This document shows, one piece after another, positions 16,369-24,862 of a stretch of DNA of 64,000 nt (position 1 is the stretch's first letter; each line of letters starts with the position of its first letter). This DNA comes from a virus. Under the pieces are notes generated by a model. It was not told the origin of the DNA and searched no databases. It was given only the letters and a program-made list of their open reading frames with translations. The position numbers and the translations under genes were made by a program. The stretch covers positions 1 through 64,000 of IMG/VR virus record IMGVR_UViG_3300023110_001306; one strand, given 5' to 3'.

Positions 16369-16992
16369 CTAATTGTGATTAGGAAATATCTTTTCTTGTT
16401 GATCTTTGAATATTGGCATTACAATATTTCTAGATTGTGCAAATGGTGTTGAACGACCACTAAAGACAAACCCAACACTAGTTCTTGGTTCTATTTCTTT
16501 TGGTGGAATCCCTCTATGAATAAATTTACTTGGAAAAACAATGCAACGGCCTTCTTTATATAATACAGACTTGATCATTTTACCACCGTTATCTGGGTTA
16601 TCATCCCAAAAATCCATTCCACTGTCTCCGCTGACTAGATATACCATAGTATAAGCAGGTACATCTTCGCCGCTGTCGACGTGCAATCCACCGACTAGAT
16701 TCTTAGTTGTAATGTTTACTTGTACTTGATTTAATTGTAAGTCACCAATGTTATCACCTAGTTTATCTTTCTGTCCATTGAATGCACTCCATACTGCTTT
16801 TAATTGCCATGGAGCATTTTCAAGTTCTTGGTGTGTCCATTGATTACTAAAAAATTGATGCCCTTGATACGGACCTAATCCTCTATGTCCAAATGACACC
16901 TTAGTATGTGGAATTTCTGCAACTACTTCGTTATGCAACCAACTAGGTACAATATCATCTAATACTATAATGTCATCTGGATTATATTTCAT
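16369..16992 (-). CDS. 2OG-Fe(II) oxygenase-like protein
   Basis: A 207-aa protein with the double-stranded beta-helix signature. It has HxD at H104/D106 (GGLHVDSG), a distal His H159 (FIHRG) and an Arg R170 (EPRTSVGFVF) that would bind 2-oxoglutarate. Iron and co-substrate ligands are therefore complete. Substrate unknown; the set of such enzymes in this phage suggests hydroxylation of proteins, nucleotides or cell-surface compounds. It sits just upstream of the early promoter of the gp44 operon. Confidence 0.82.
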   Translation of the reverse strand: MKYNPDDIIVLDDIVPSWLHNEVVAEIPHTKVSFGHRGLGPYQGHQFFSNQWTHQELENAPWQLKAVWSAFNGQKDKLGDNIGDLQLNQVQVNITTKNLVGGLHVDSGEDVPAYTMVYLVSGDSGMDFWDDNPDNGGKMIKSVLYKEGRCIVFPSKFIHRGIPPKEIEPRTSVGFVFSGRSTPFAQSRNIVMPIFKDQQEKIFPNHN

Positions 16993-16995
16993 TAA

Positions 16996-17409
16996 TTACA
17001 AATCGCCATCTTTACGATTTTCACTGTAATAAACATCAAACTCGCCACCAGGGTAACGTGCTTTAAGTTTGTTTACGTTTTCTGCAACTACCTCGTTAGG
17101 GTCCAAGCCAAGTGCCCTACAAGAATTAATCCAATACCACATAATATCGCCAAGTTCTCGTTTGCAATGAAAGACAGTTTCATCATCCATTGGTTTACCT
17201 TGGAAGATACATTTTTTAACAATTTCACTAAACTCTCCTCCTTCGGACGCAATACCGATTGCACCTGTTAGCAATAATGCTACATTAACATTTGGGTTAT
17301 TTGCTTCAATGTCTTTTGCCCTATAAAACATTTCAGACAATTGATTACTTTCTTTTGATGTGACTTGTTCTACAAATTCTTTGTATTTGTTTAAATCTAC
17401 GTTACTCAA
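16996..17409 (-). CDS. mazG: MazG-like nucleotide pyrophosphohydrolase
   Basis: A 137-aa all-alpha NTP-PPase. The metal-binding EGGEFSEIVKK and ELGDIMWYW helices are present, as is the closing NVNKLKARYPGG. MazG removes pyrophosphate from NTPs or dNTPs, and in marine phages has been linked to nucleotide salvage and altered stringent response. It starts shortly after the co-chaperonin gene and is followed by the 2OG oxygenase with a 3-nt gap. Confidence 0.88.
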   Translation of the reverse strand: MSNVDLNKYKEFVEQVTSKESNQLSEMFYRAKDIEANNPNVNVALLLTGAIGIASEGGEFSEIVKKCIFQGKPMDDETVFHCKRELGDIMWYWINSCRALGLDPNEVVAENVNKLKARYPGGEFDVYYSENRKDGDL

Positions 17410-17420
17410 TTTAACCTCTT

Positions 17421-17858
17421 TTATCTTGGTCTGTCTGCAAAGTCCTCAGGACGAGGACCACCGCTATTAAAGTCAGTATTAGTTCCGATTTGCAAATCTT
17501 CTGGCTCTTCTTCTTGCCAGGCTAATATTGCATTTACATCAATTAGTCTAACTTCAATTTCTCCCATATCGGGATCATCTAAAATGATACCACGTGACCA
17601 ACGTCCGTGTTCAACATAGATCCAGTTACCCACAGCATAGGGGTCTTTATTTTCATGTCCGATAGCATAAATTTTACACCATCTTGGACGGATGCCTGCT
17701 TCTTGGCCGTCATCACTTGCGATAATAATACCACCTTTAGTAGTACGTTCTCCAAAGTTCATGTCATAAGCAAGTACGCCATCATGTATCGGTCTAAGTT
17801 TGCCAGTTGCCCTAGTTTTTAACTTAGGACCGGCTCCTAACATCTGCGTATCCATCAT
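17421..17858 (-). CDS. groES: Phage co-chaperonin GroES (gp31 analogue)
   Basis: A 145-aa protein. A GroES-like barrel runs from about residue 18 to 112 (KLRPIHDGVLAYDMNFGERTTKGGIII, then VGNWIYVEHGRWSRG), followed by a 30-residue acidic, Pro-rich tail. The mobile loop is replaced by GERTTKGGI, as in GroES-like caps. It would cap host GroEL and favour capsid-protein folding, as T4 gp31 does. Preceded by a late-promoter gene and followed by mazG. Confidence 0.82.
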   Translation of the reverse strand: MMDTQMLGAGPKLKTRATGKLRPIHDGVLAYDMNFGERTTKGGIIIASDDGQEAGIRPRWCKIYAIGHENKDPYAVGNWIYVEHGRWSRGIILDDPDMGEIEVRLIDVNAILAWQEEEPEDLQIGTNTDFNSGGPRPEDFADRPR

Positions 17859-17862
17859 TTAA

Positions 17863-18279
17863 CTATTCACCTTTCTTTACAAAGTTACCAGCATCGTCTT
17901 CAACCCACTCTGTACCAGTTTCTTCAGCCTCGGCATCAATATCTGCCATTTCTGCTTCTACTGAATTTGCAGGCGCTTCTTTCTTAACTGCTTCTACTTT
18001 AGGAGTAGGAGCCGCCGCTGGTGTTGATGTTGGAGTTGCTGTTTCTTTGCGAGGTGACTCATCTGGAACTGCTTGTGGATGATCTCTATAATATTCGTCT
18101 AGAATATCATCACGACGCCTAATAATTTTACCACCTGGGCCTAATTCATCGCCACGTGCATTTACACGAGCATTTCCAACCGCAGGAGTAAGTTCATTTT
18201 TTTGACGTAGTAAGTCCATGTCAACTTGCTTACCTTGCATTGACTTATAAACTTTACGTCCAGTTTGTTTCATCGCCAT
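17863..18279 (-). CDS. Conserved late protein with disordered acidic tail
   Basis: A 138-aa protein starting MAMKQTGRKVYKSMQGKQVDMDLL. The first 75 residues are a conserved basic block (NARVNARGDELGPGGKIIRRRD) I recall from T4-like marine phages. The rest is a Pro/Ala/Thr linker and an acidic tail. A late promoter (18305-18312) and Shine-Dalgarno lie upstream. Probable virion or assembly factor, function unknown. Confidence 0.75.
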   Translation of the reverse strand: MAMKQTGRKVYKSMQGKQVDMDLLRQKNELTPAVGNARVNARGDELGPGGKIIRRRDDILDEYYRDHPQAVPDESPRKETATPTSTPAAAPTPKVEAVKKEAPANSVEAEMADIDAEAEETGTEWVEDDAGNFVKKGE

Positions 18280-18304
18280 ATTATCTTCTCCTTAATTATG
18301 TACG

Positions 18305-18312
18305 TATTTATC
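18305..18312 (-). promoter_or_regulatory. T4-like late promoter GATAAATA
   Basis: GATAAATA 26 nt upstream of the ATG at 18279; it overlaps the stop codon of the upstream gene. Confidence 0.68.
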
Positions 18313-18865
18313 TTAGGAACTCACGCCAATCGAGGTCAAAGTGGATTGAGTCTACCCTATGAATTCCAATAATATATAGCACATAACTTGCTACACTTGA
18401 TCCTCTTCCGACACCCCATACAATATTGTTTTCACGCATATAATCAACCAAATATACCAAATATTGTAATAATGGATACATTCCTCTTTCAAAAAACTCA
18501 GTTAATTCTTCGGTAATACGTATCCATTCCTTTGTATCACGTAATGCTACTGGATCATCAATTTGTAATTTTTCCATTAATTTTGCTTCAAGCCATTTGT
18601 TTGGATTTAATTGTTTATACTCTTCTGGCATAAACCATTCGCTTTGACAAACATTATCAAATTCTTTTTGTTCTACATCTAATGGAATATATTTTTGTAA
18701 TGGATTCATACCTTGTTCTTCCATTACTTTATTAAACTTATCAATATCGTCACTAGGGTCGCAGAGAACTACATGACACTTGTCAATGTTTCCTGTATAG
18801 ATCATTTCTATCAGGTCACGATTAGAAAATCGTGGTATTCCTAGAGAATCAGTTTTCATAAGCAT
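18308..18865 (-). CDS. DNA polymerase III alpha-like fragment (standalone)
   Basis: A 185-aa protein whose last 45 residues (NNIVWGVGRGSSVASYVLYI ... DSIHFDLDWREFLR) match the palm-entry segment of bacterial DnaE (GRGS...SYVLYxxGIxxVD...FERFL). It stops just before the place where DnaE has its catalytic PDFDxDF aspartates, so it cannot be a polymerase by itself. The first 140 residues are weakly similar to the preceding DnaE/PHP region. Start ATG lies 7 nt after a TAAAAT -10, with a second in-frame ATG two codons on. Possible regulator or decoy of host replication (inference). Confidence 0.75.
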   Translation of the reverse strand: MLMKTDSLGIPRFSNRDLIEMIYTGNIDKCHVVLCDPSDDIDKFNKVMEEQGMNPLQKYIPLDVEQKEFDNVCQSEWFMPEEYKQLNPNKWLEAKLMEKLQIDDPVALRDTKEWIRITEELTEFFERGMYPLLQYLVYLVDYMRENNIVWGVGRGSSVASYVLYIIGIHRVDSIHFDLDWREFLR

Positions 18866-18872
18866 ATAGTAT

Positions 18873-18901
18873 ATTTTAATCGATATTGATCAAATTGTCA
18901 A
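18873..18901 (-). promoter_or_regulatory. Early sigma70 promoter of DnaE-like gene
   Basis: TTGACA (18896-18901), 17 nt, TAAAAT (18873-18878), then 7 nt to the ATG at 18865. The -35 lies inside the end of the upstream 74-aa gene. Confidence 0.65.
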
Positions 18902-19100
18902 GATCTTTATCAGGATTATTGATAGTTTGTTTTACCAATCTGTCTCGTTGTTCTAATTTTAAATGGTCAAGAATGATAGTGATTTGACGTTTTGCGTCAG
19001 GATTTCTAGTTTGGAAATATTTTTTAGTTAGTGTGCTGATGTTAGCATCTAGATCTGCATCCGATAGATTTTCGGCGTTATTAAATAGCGGATGATCCAT
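18876..19100 (-). CDS. Small helical protein, unknown function
   Basis: A 74-aa, predicted all-alpha protein (MDHPLFNNAENLSDADLDANIS...) with acidic and basic helices alternating. No known motif; I recall similar short proteins starting with PLF and a LSD motif in marine T4-like phages. It follows the 187-aa fibre gene after 10 bases (GAGGT before its ATG) and carries the -35 of the next gene in its 3' end. Confidence 0.7.
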   Translation of the reverse strand: MDHPLFNNAENLSDADLDANISTLTKKYFQTRNPDAKRQITIILDHLKLEQRDRLVKQTINNPDKDLDNLINID

Positions 19101-19110
19101 AAATTACCTC

Positions 19111-19674
19111 TTATGCAAACACGCCGACATATTGAGCATATACAGTTGTACCACCGTCATATGTCCAAAAGTCGACAACTACTGGATTTTCGTTGCTGTT
19201 TACAACAAATGGTGCTGGGAAATCCGGTCCGTATTTAATTGAACCGTTATCAGTTGCCCAAGTTACTGTACGTGCAGTACTATCACCTAGTGTATCTAGT
19301 AGTTGAATTCTAATTTTGCTTAGCCTATCTTCTGCAGGCCAATCTTGGAAAGTTAGTGTAACGTTATTACCAATAGTAAATGTTTGAAAATTACCATTAT
19401 TGAAACTAATATTTTGAGGAGCAACAATAGTACCACCTGCGTAATGCTTTTCAGTATTACCAATTAAGTTAGCACCTGTTACGTCATTGCCAAGAAAGTT
19501 GTTTGTGGTGTTTAACTTTGCAGTATTTGTTTGTAGTTCTTCAATTTCGTTTTTTGCCGCAGTAAAGTTATTCTTAATTGTGTTAAAATTATTTCTAAAC
19601 CCCTGCGAATCATTATCCTGTCCTGCAACAGGAAATTGTGCATCAATACTTGTATTATCAATATTACTTGGCAT
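19111..19674 (-). CDS. Tail-fibre-type structural protein
   Basis: A 187-aa protein. The N-terminal block SIDAQFPVAGQDNDSQGFRN plus FNTIKNNFTAAK is a module seen in marine T4-like fibre or structural proteins. The C-terminal 110 residues are beta-rich (VTLTFQDWP ... YDGGTTVYAQYVG). Late promoter 24 nt upstream (19698-19705) and GAGAGGA before the ATG. Virion location is inferred. Confidence 0.78.
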   Translation of the reverse strand: MPSNIDNTSIDAQFPVAGQDNDSQGFRNNFNTIKNNFTAAKNEIEELQTNTAKLNTTNNFLGNDVTGANLIGNTEKHYAGGTIVAPQNISFNNGNFQTFTIGNNVTLTFQDWPAEDRLSKIRIQLLDTLGDSTARTVTWATDNGSIKYGPDFPAPFVVNSNENPVVVDFWTYDGGTTVYAQYVGVFA

Positions 19675-19697
19675 ATTAGTTCCTCTCTAACTTAATA

Positions 19698-19705
19698 TAT
19701 TTATC
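19698..19705 (-). promoter_or_regulatory. T4-like late promoter GATAAATA
   Basis: GATAAATA 24 nt upstream of the ATG at 19674. Confidence 0.7.
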
Positions 19706-19708
19706 AGA

Positions 19709-22700
19709 TTACACATTATATCTGTAATTTCCGAAAGCGATATACTGCTCATTACTGTTGTTTTCAGTAGCATCGATAATATATCTGTCAATTTCGAAGT
19801 CTATTTGTTTAAAATCAAACCCGCTATTCTGAATATTTAACAGTATTTGCTGGCTTGTCCCTGGCTTACAATAACACAATGGAACAGCAGTAACATACCC
19901 TAGTTCTTGTACACCGTCACCCTGTGCAGTTGCCATCCATAACGGTAAGAAACTTGCTTCTGTAATACCCACCTGACTAATATTTTCACGCATATTGTCA
20001 ACACTACTTAAAAAGCGTGTGTTGTCATTTGGATCACTAATTATTACAGCATCGCTGTCTACTTTAAGTGTATTATAGTCAGGTCTAAATCTAAATGGAT
20101 CACTGCTTGTAGTAGCAATTTGACCTACATTTAATTCTTGCCCATTTCTTAGTGTTACTTGAATGCTTCCATTAGCATCATATACAACAGTACCGGCTCT
20201 TGTAATAATTTCCAAGTCATTACCTAATGCTCTAACTTGAATAAGTTGACCAATACTATTTCTAATTTCAAATACTGCTAGACCAGCACCTTCTTTAGTT
20301 ACATCGTCTCTTGTTTCTAATTCAATGCTATCAACAGTAATTTTATCTTTGTTGGCTATGCTAATTTTTGATCTTAATTTGTTTTCATTTTCTATGTTCT
20401 TTAACGGATCAATTACATCAACATAAATTACTTCATATAATGTGTCGGTACTACCGATGTTTTTAGCAACAGCAGTTCTTAAAGCACCAAACTTAAATCT
20501 TTTTCTCTTATGATTCTTTCTACTTGCAGAAATATATTCTCTAATGTTTCTTGTTTCAATACCTGCATATACTAACATTTTAATATCTTTTTGTAAACCA
20601 AATTGTGAGTCGTTTGGTCTGTAGATCGACCCTGGTAAAAAGATATTACTGTCACCGATAAAGTTTTTGTAAATTTGTCTTTGTGTTTCTTTTAAGAATG
20701 GTTTTACATATAAATTTGAATATGTAATATTATCTGGATCTGTTACAACAATATTAAATGTTTTCTTTGTAGCACTAAAGCCAAATCTGTCTCTTGCTTC
20801 GATAGTAAATGTAAACTTACGATCAATAGTCGAAGTACCGCCATCAAGTGTAAACAAGTTTTTATCAATTGTTGTCAAACCTAAGTTACCGTCATTAGCA
20901 AACTGTCTTACTTTACCAACAATTTCGCCGTTAAGATTAATTGATAATCCCGGCGGAAGTCTACCTTCTGTCAAGTTGTATAATAGTGTTGCATTAGGTA
21001 CGTTAGTTACAGCATTAACAGAGAATGTACTTGTAAAGTTTGCTTGAATAGTTCCTAAGTCTTCGACTGTAGTCCATTGGATAGTACTTTCAACTTCACC
21101 TAGTATTTTTACTGTAAATGTTTTTTTCTTTTCTGCTAAAATATCACTACCGATATCTGTATATCTAATAGCGTTTACTGTAAACTTATATTCTTTTGTA
21201 ATTGCTGGTTGATAAGGAATTCTACCTGCAACTTCTCCACTAATAGCATCGATGCTCATTCCTGGAGGAAGTATACTAGGACTTCCGTCATCATTAAGTG
21301 CTTCTAAATTGTATTGTAATTCGCCTAAAATTGTTTGTGGGTCAAATACTTCTAAGTAAATTGTAATATAATTGTTTGCTCTTTTGTATCCAAGATCTGC
21401 TGGTGTTAACCATACAGGTGCTCTAAGATACGTGTTATCAGCAGTGAATATTCCTGTACCTACTTGCATTACTGTGTTGTCTGATCTTAAGAAATCATCA
21501 CCTACAACATAAATTTGGAAGGTACGTTTTTCAATAGTGTCACCGTCGCTTACACTTACTTTAAATTCATAATAACGATTTAGTTTTTTACGACTTTGTG
21601 TTGCAATAGCATAATCATAACCTTGTGTGTCATAGTAGTAACTTTCAAAACCATTAGCACTTCTTAAACCAAAGTCAAATGCATAAGCGTCAAACTGTGT
21701 TGTATCATAAAAGCCTTGTCCTGCATTTTTATCTAATGCTAAAATAGGATCGATAATACCTACAAGTCTACCGTCAACTGTTAACTGTGTTCCTGGAGGT
21801 AATTCGCCGTCGCCGTCTGCTACATAATATTCTAAAGTGTCGCCTGCTGGTAAATCAGGATCAATTGCCGCAAGTTGAAAATCAATAATACTAGAATCTA
21901 AAACATAGAAACTGTTATTAGTACCAATAGGAAGTAGTCCTTCGTTCGTTGACCATACCGGTTCATCTGGACCTTGTACTTCAATAATGAATGTTCTATC
22001 TCTAATACCGTCCTCATTAGTTGCTCGTAGAACAAACTCAAACTCAGTATTTCTAGCAACTTCAAATGGAGTACCAATAATTTGACTGCTTGACAATCTC
22101 ATTCCATCTGGTAATTTACCACTAATAAGTGTAATAACATCTGTGTTAAGTGTAATTGATGTTGCTGATCCAACATCTAAGTATACATCTTGTAAGTTAT
22201 CTTGTGTATAAAGTAAAAAGTTAGAAACAATAGTTTTTTCAAAATCTTCAATAGTGTGTGTAGTACCTGTTTTATAATGTAGTACTTGCCCTGACAAATA
22301 TGAGTAATAATATGTTTGGAAAGCACCATAAAAGATACCGCCAACATCAGGAATTACATTTCCGTTATATCCTTGTGATTTTGCCCAATAAAAGGTATTG
22401 TCTTGTGCTGGATAATAGTTATATCCGTCGGATGAAATTCCACCATTATAATCTATTGTTGTATCATTAATACCGTTAATAGTTAAAATTCTTCTTCCTA
22501 AGATAGGTGAAGTTACAGTATCATAATTGGCATCGTTTAAACCAGTTGATAGATATGAACTTGGTTTATAAAACGTGTTAGTTCTAAACTGTGGATCAAA
22601 GAGTGCAGTTTTTACAAATACAAAAGTATCTACTGAACTATCGTCAATTTCAATTAATGCTCGTTGTGCTAAAGCACCACCGTTGCCTACACCTAAGATT

Positions 22701-23197
22701 CTAATTTTAGTAGAGTCAACGTTTGAATAATTTTTTAGGTTAACAATTAATTCTTCAAGAAACTGTATATCAGGATGTTTGCTTTCAACAGCAATATTCC
22801 AATCTTGGTTAATACCTGTTGGAGCAATAAGAATATGATCACCTAAATAGTTTTGCCAGTCAGCAATCATGTTACTACCACTACCGCCATTATCGTGTAG
22901 CAGTATACAAACCGGAACAAGTTTATTGTTTAGTGCCGGAATTGACGGAATTCTAATACTAATATTATCATACACGTGATCAGTTACAGGATCATTTGGT
23001 GTATTAATTGTAATAGTTAAATCTGTTGTGTTAGTTACTTTAGGTACAGGATCTAAACTTAATGCACCTGTGCTAGGGTTAAAACCGCCACCTGCTTGTG
23101 TGGAAGGATCGAGCGGTAAGTCAATTGTAGTTGTTACCCTTTCTTGTAGGGTCGCTAACTTATATCCTGATTTTTGTGTCCAATTTGGTGCTGGCAT
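19709..23197 (-). CDS. Large adhesin-like virion protein with degenerate hydrolase and Ig-like repeats
   Basis: A 1162-aa protein. Residues 90-330 resemble an alpha/beta hydrolase of the PHB-depolymerase or esterase type (VCILLHDNGGSGSN, LIAPTGI), but the nucleophile elbow reads GVGNGG where GxSxGG is expected, so the Ser is missing. Then come about four Ig/cadherin-like (He_PIG) repeats, each with an LPPG or LPDG-type turn followed by G-x-(I/V)-x-G, spanning about 340-840. The C-terminal 320 residues are a beta-rich region with Lys/Arg patches. It should be a host-binding fibre or spike. Late promoter 23 nt upstream. Confidence 0.8.
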   Translation of the reverse strand: MPAPNWTQKSGYKLATLQERVTTTIDLPLDPSTQAGGGFNPSTGALSLDPVPKVTNTTDLTITINTPNDPVTDHVYDNISIRIPSIPALNNKLVPVCILLHDNGGSGSNMIADWQNYLGDHILIAPTGINQDWNIAVESKHPDIQFLEELIVNLKNYSNVDSTKIRILGVGNGGALAQRALIEIDDSSVDTFVFVKTALFDPQFRTNTFYKPSSYLSTGLNDANYDTVTSPILGRRILTINGINDTTIDYNGGISSDGYNYYPAQDNTFYWAKSQGYNGNVIPDVGGIFYGAFQTYYYSYLSGQVLHYKTGTTHTIEDFEKTIVSNFLLYTQDNLQDVYLDVGSATSITLNTDVITLISGKLPDGMRLSSSQIIGTPFEVARNTEFEFVLRATNEDGIRDRTFIIEVQGPDEPVWSTNEGLLPIGTNNSFYVLDSSIIDFQLAAIDPDLPAGDTLEYYVADGDGELPPGTQLTVDGRLVGIIDPILALDKNAGQGFYDTTQFDAYAFDFGLRSANGFESYYYDTQGYDYAIATQSRKKLNRYYEFKVSVSDGDTIEKRTFQIYVVGDDFLRSDNTVMQVGTGIFTADNTYLRAPVWLTPADLGYKRANNYITIYLEVFDPQTILGELQYNLEALNDDGSPSILPPGMSIDAISGEVAGRIPYQPAITKEYKFTVNAIRYTDIGSDILAEKKKTFTVKILGEVESTIQWTTVEDLGTIQANFTSTFSVNAVTNVPNATLLYNLTEGRLPPGLSINLNGEIVGKVRQFANDGNLGLTTIDKNLFTLDGGTSTIDRKFTFTIEARDRFGFSATKKTFNIVVTDPDNITYSNLYVKPFLKETQRQIYKNFIGDSNIFLPGSIYRPNDSQFGLQKDIKMLVYAGIETRNIREYISASRKNHKRKRFKFGALRTAVAKNIGSTDTLYEVIYVDVIDPLKNIENENKLRSKISIANKDKITVDSIELETRDDVTKEGAGLAVFEIRNSIGQLIQVRALGNDLEIITRAGTVVYDANGSIQVTLRNGQELNVGQIATTSSDPFRFRPDYNTLKVDSDAVIISDPNDNTRFLSSVDNMRENISQVGITEASFLPLWMATAQGDGVQELGYVTAVPLCYCKPGTSQQILLNIQNSGFDFKQIDFEIDRYIIDATENNSNEQYIAFGNYRYNV

Positions 23198-23219
23198 TAT
23201 CTATCCTCTAACTTAGTAG

Positions 23220-23227
23220 TATTTATC
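23220..23227 (-). promoter_or_regulatory. T4-like late promoter GATAAATA
   Basis: GATAAATA 23 nt upstream of the ATG at 23197, with GAGGAT as Shine-Dalgarno. Confidence 0.7.
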
Positions 23228-23241
23228 GGATATTAATGTTA

Positions 23242-24120
23242 TTAAATTGAGCGTTGTTGTTTAGTTGATGGTCCTACAATATAAGGATATACAGGCTGTA
23301 AACTAGCATTTACTGAAAGGTGATATGCATAAGTTCCATTTGGATATTCTGGAGTTTTTGCAAATCTACCATTATATTCATCTAGTGTTCCTGTACCAAC
23401 TTGATACTCAAAGTCGTTTACAAATGTTCCGGCAGTTTTTTCTGCATATAAATATCCTCGACCTGGGGGTTCACTTGAATAAAATTGATATGAACTAGTC
23501 ATTCTAGTAACAACTGATAACGGATCATTAAAATCTGAATAACCAAATGGACCGTAAATAGGATAACCGTCAAAACAGTAACCTAATATTTTACTGTGAC
23601 CATCTGCGTGTCTAAAGTAATCACCACTAAAGTTTGTACCACTATAATATGTCGGAGTAGGTGTAGCAATAGTTGTAATCATATTGTCATCCCATGCCGC
23701 ACTTGCTTCTGAACTTCCTGTTGGTAGATTTAAAAACATACCAGACATATAATGATACTGTCCATTTGATTCAGGCCAGCCACCTGCATCATCACCACCG
23801 TAGTTTGATCTAAAGTTTACTGAGTTATATTCAAAACCTGTTCCAGGAGCATCGTCTTCAGCATCAAGACCCGGCGGAACTTGACCAATACCTGCATTAG
23901 GAGCATAAAATACTACACCGTTATTAAAAACACCAATTGGAGATAGTGATGCAATTAACTGCGGATTGCTTGTATTTTCTCCACCTCTGTAAGTAAATGA
24001 AAAACTATAGTTTTGTGCTGTTGCTGTATTAGAACTTGGTGCAAATTGGTTTTGCCCAAATGGTTTTCCAAACTTTGCTGGATTAGGTAAACCGTTTGAT
24101 GTAATTGTTAATGTTGCCAT
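23242..24120 (-). CDS. YHYH-domain virion protein
   Basis: A 292-aa protein with the YHYH-domain core: GQYHYMSGMF, DGHSKILGYCFDGYPIYGPFGY, and PNGTYAYHLSVNA near the C-terminus. YHYH proteins are found in marine bacteria and phages; their function is unknown. The gene starts 8 bases after the 234-aa fibre gene and has no promoter of its own. It should be part of the tail-fibre set. Confidence 0.82.
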   Translation of the reverse strand: MATLTITSNGLPNPAKFGKPFGQNQFAPSSNTATAQNYSFSFTYRGGENTSNPQLIASLSPIGVFNNGVVFYAPNAGIGQVPPGLDAEDDAPGTGFEYNSVNFRSNYGGDDAGGWPESNGQYHYMSGMFLNLPTGSSEASAAWDDNMITTIATPTPTYYSGTNFSGDYFRHADGHSKILGYCFDGYPIYGPFGYSDFNDPLSVVTRMTSSYQFYSSEPPGRGYLYAEKTAGTFVNDFEYQVGTGTLDEYNGRFAKTPEYPNGTYAYHLSVNASLQPVYPYIVGPSTKQQRSI

Positions 24121-24128
24121 ATCTTATC

Positions 24129-24833
24129 CTATGCTAGTAACCCCGAATCAAATGTTCTATCATCTGGTAGTAACATTTGACCAAAATCAATATCTGTTTC
24201 GTATATTAACCAGTCACTTAGTCCTCTTACGTTGTTATCTAGTGTACCAAAATCAAAACCTGCTGTGTTTGGTTCAATACTACGAATGTCAATTCCATAT
24301 ACCAAACCGTTAACATTACCAGTTAGTACACCTTGTAAATTACTTGCTGTTAATGTATTTACATTAAAAATATCGTTACCCGCGGCATCAAGGTTTGCAC
24401 TTAATTCCGGAGATGAATCTGTTGAAAGTACAGTTGCTACATCAAAAATAACATCACTGCCAGCAACTCTAGTAGTTACTCCAGTACCACCTGCAAGTCT
24501 AACGCTATCACCGTCAGCAAGTATAACACTTCCAGCATCTGATACAACAACTAATTGCTGTAATCCACCTGTAGCATTTACAGTAATACCTTGTGGTGAA
24601 CTTGTTAACGAAACGTTTGAACCTGCAACTAATTTTTTAAGTTGAATTTCAGCACCAACTTTTTGTGAGAAAAGACCTTCCCCAATGTTTCCTACGTTGG
24701 TTACTGTAGTTGATTCCGGCGCTCTAAGATCTAGGTCATCAAAGTTTTGATTTACTTTAATAAACGCTTCACGGAGATCGTCGCCAGTTCCGTCGTTTGC
24801 AAGTGTTCCAATGTTAATTGTTTGTAAAGCCAT
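24129..24833 (-). CDS. Tail-fibre protein with INIGT N-terminal module
   Basis: A 234-aa protein. The first 35 residues (INIGTLANDGTGDDLREAF then VNQNFDDL) are the same attachment-like module as in the fibres at 30552-31400 and 31400-38272. The middle is a Gly/Ser/Thr/Val repeat region with a trimeric-fibre look. The short C-terminus may join another subunit. Late promoter at 24854-24861. Confidence 0.8.
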   Translation of the reverse strand: MALQTINIGTLANDGTGDDLREAFIKVNQNFDDLDLRAPESTTVTNVGNIGEGLFSQKVGAEIQLKKLVAGSNVSLTSSPQGITVNATGGLQQLVVVSDAGSVILADGDSVRLAGGTGVTTRVAGSDVIFDVATVLSTDSSPELSANLDAAGNDIFNVNTLTASNLQGVLTGNVNGLVYGIDIRSIEPNTAGFDFGTLDNNVRGLSDWLIYETDIDFGQMLLPDDRTFDSGLLA

Positions 24834-24853
24834 TATATCTACCTTCTATAGTG

Positions 24854-24861
24854 TATTTATC
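24854..24861 (-). promoter_or_regulatory. T4-like late promoter GATAAATA
   Basis: GATAAATA 20 nt upstream of the ATG at 24833. Confidence 0.68.
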
Positions 24862-24862
24862 C

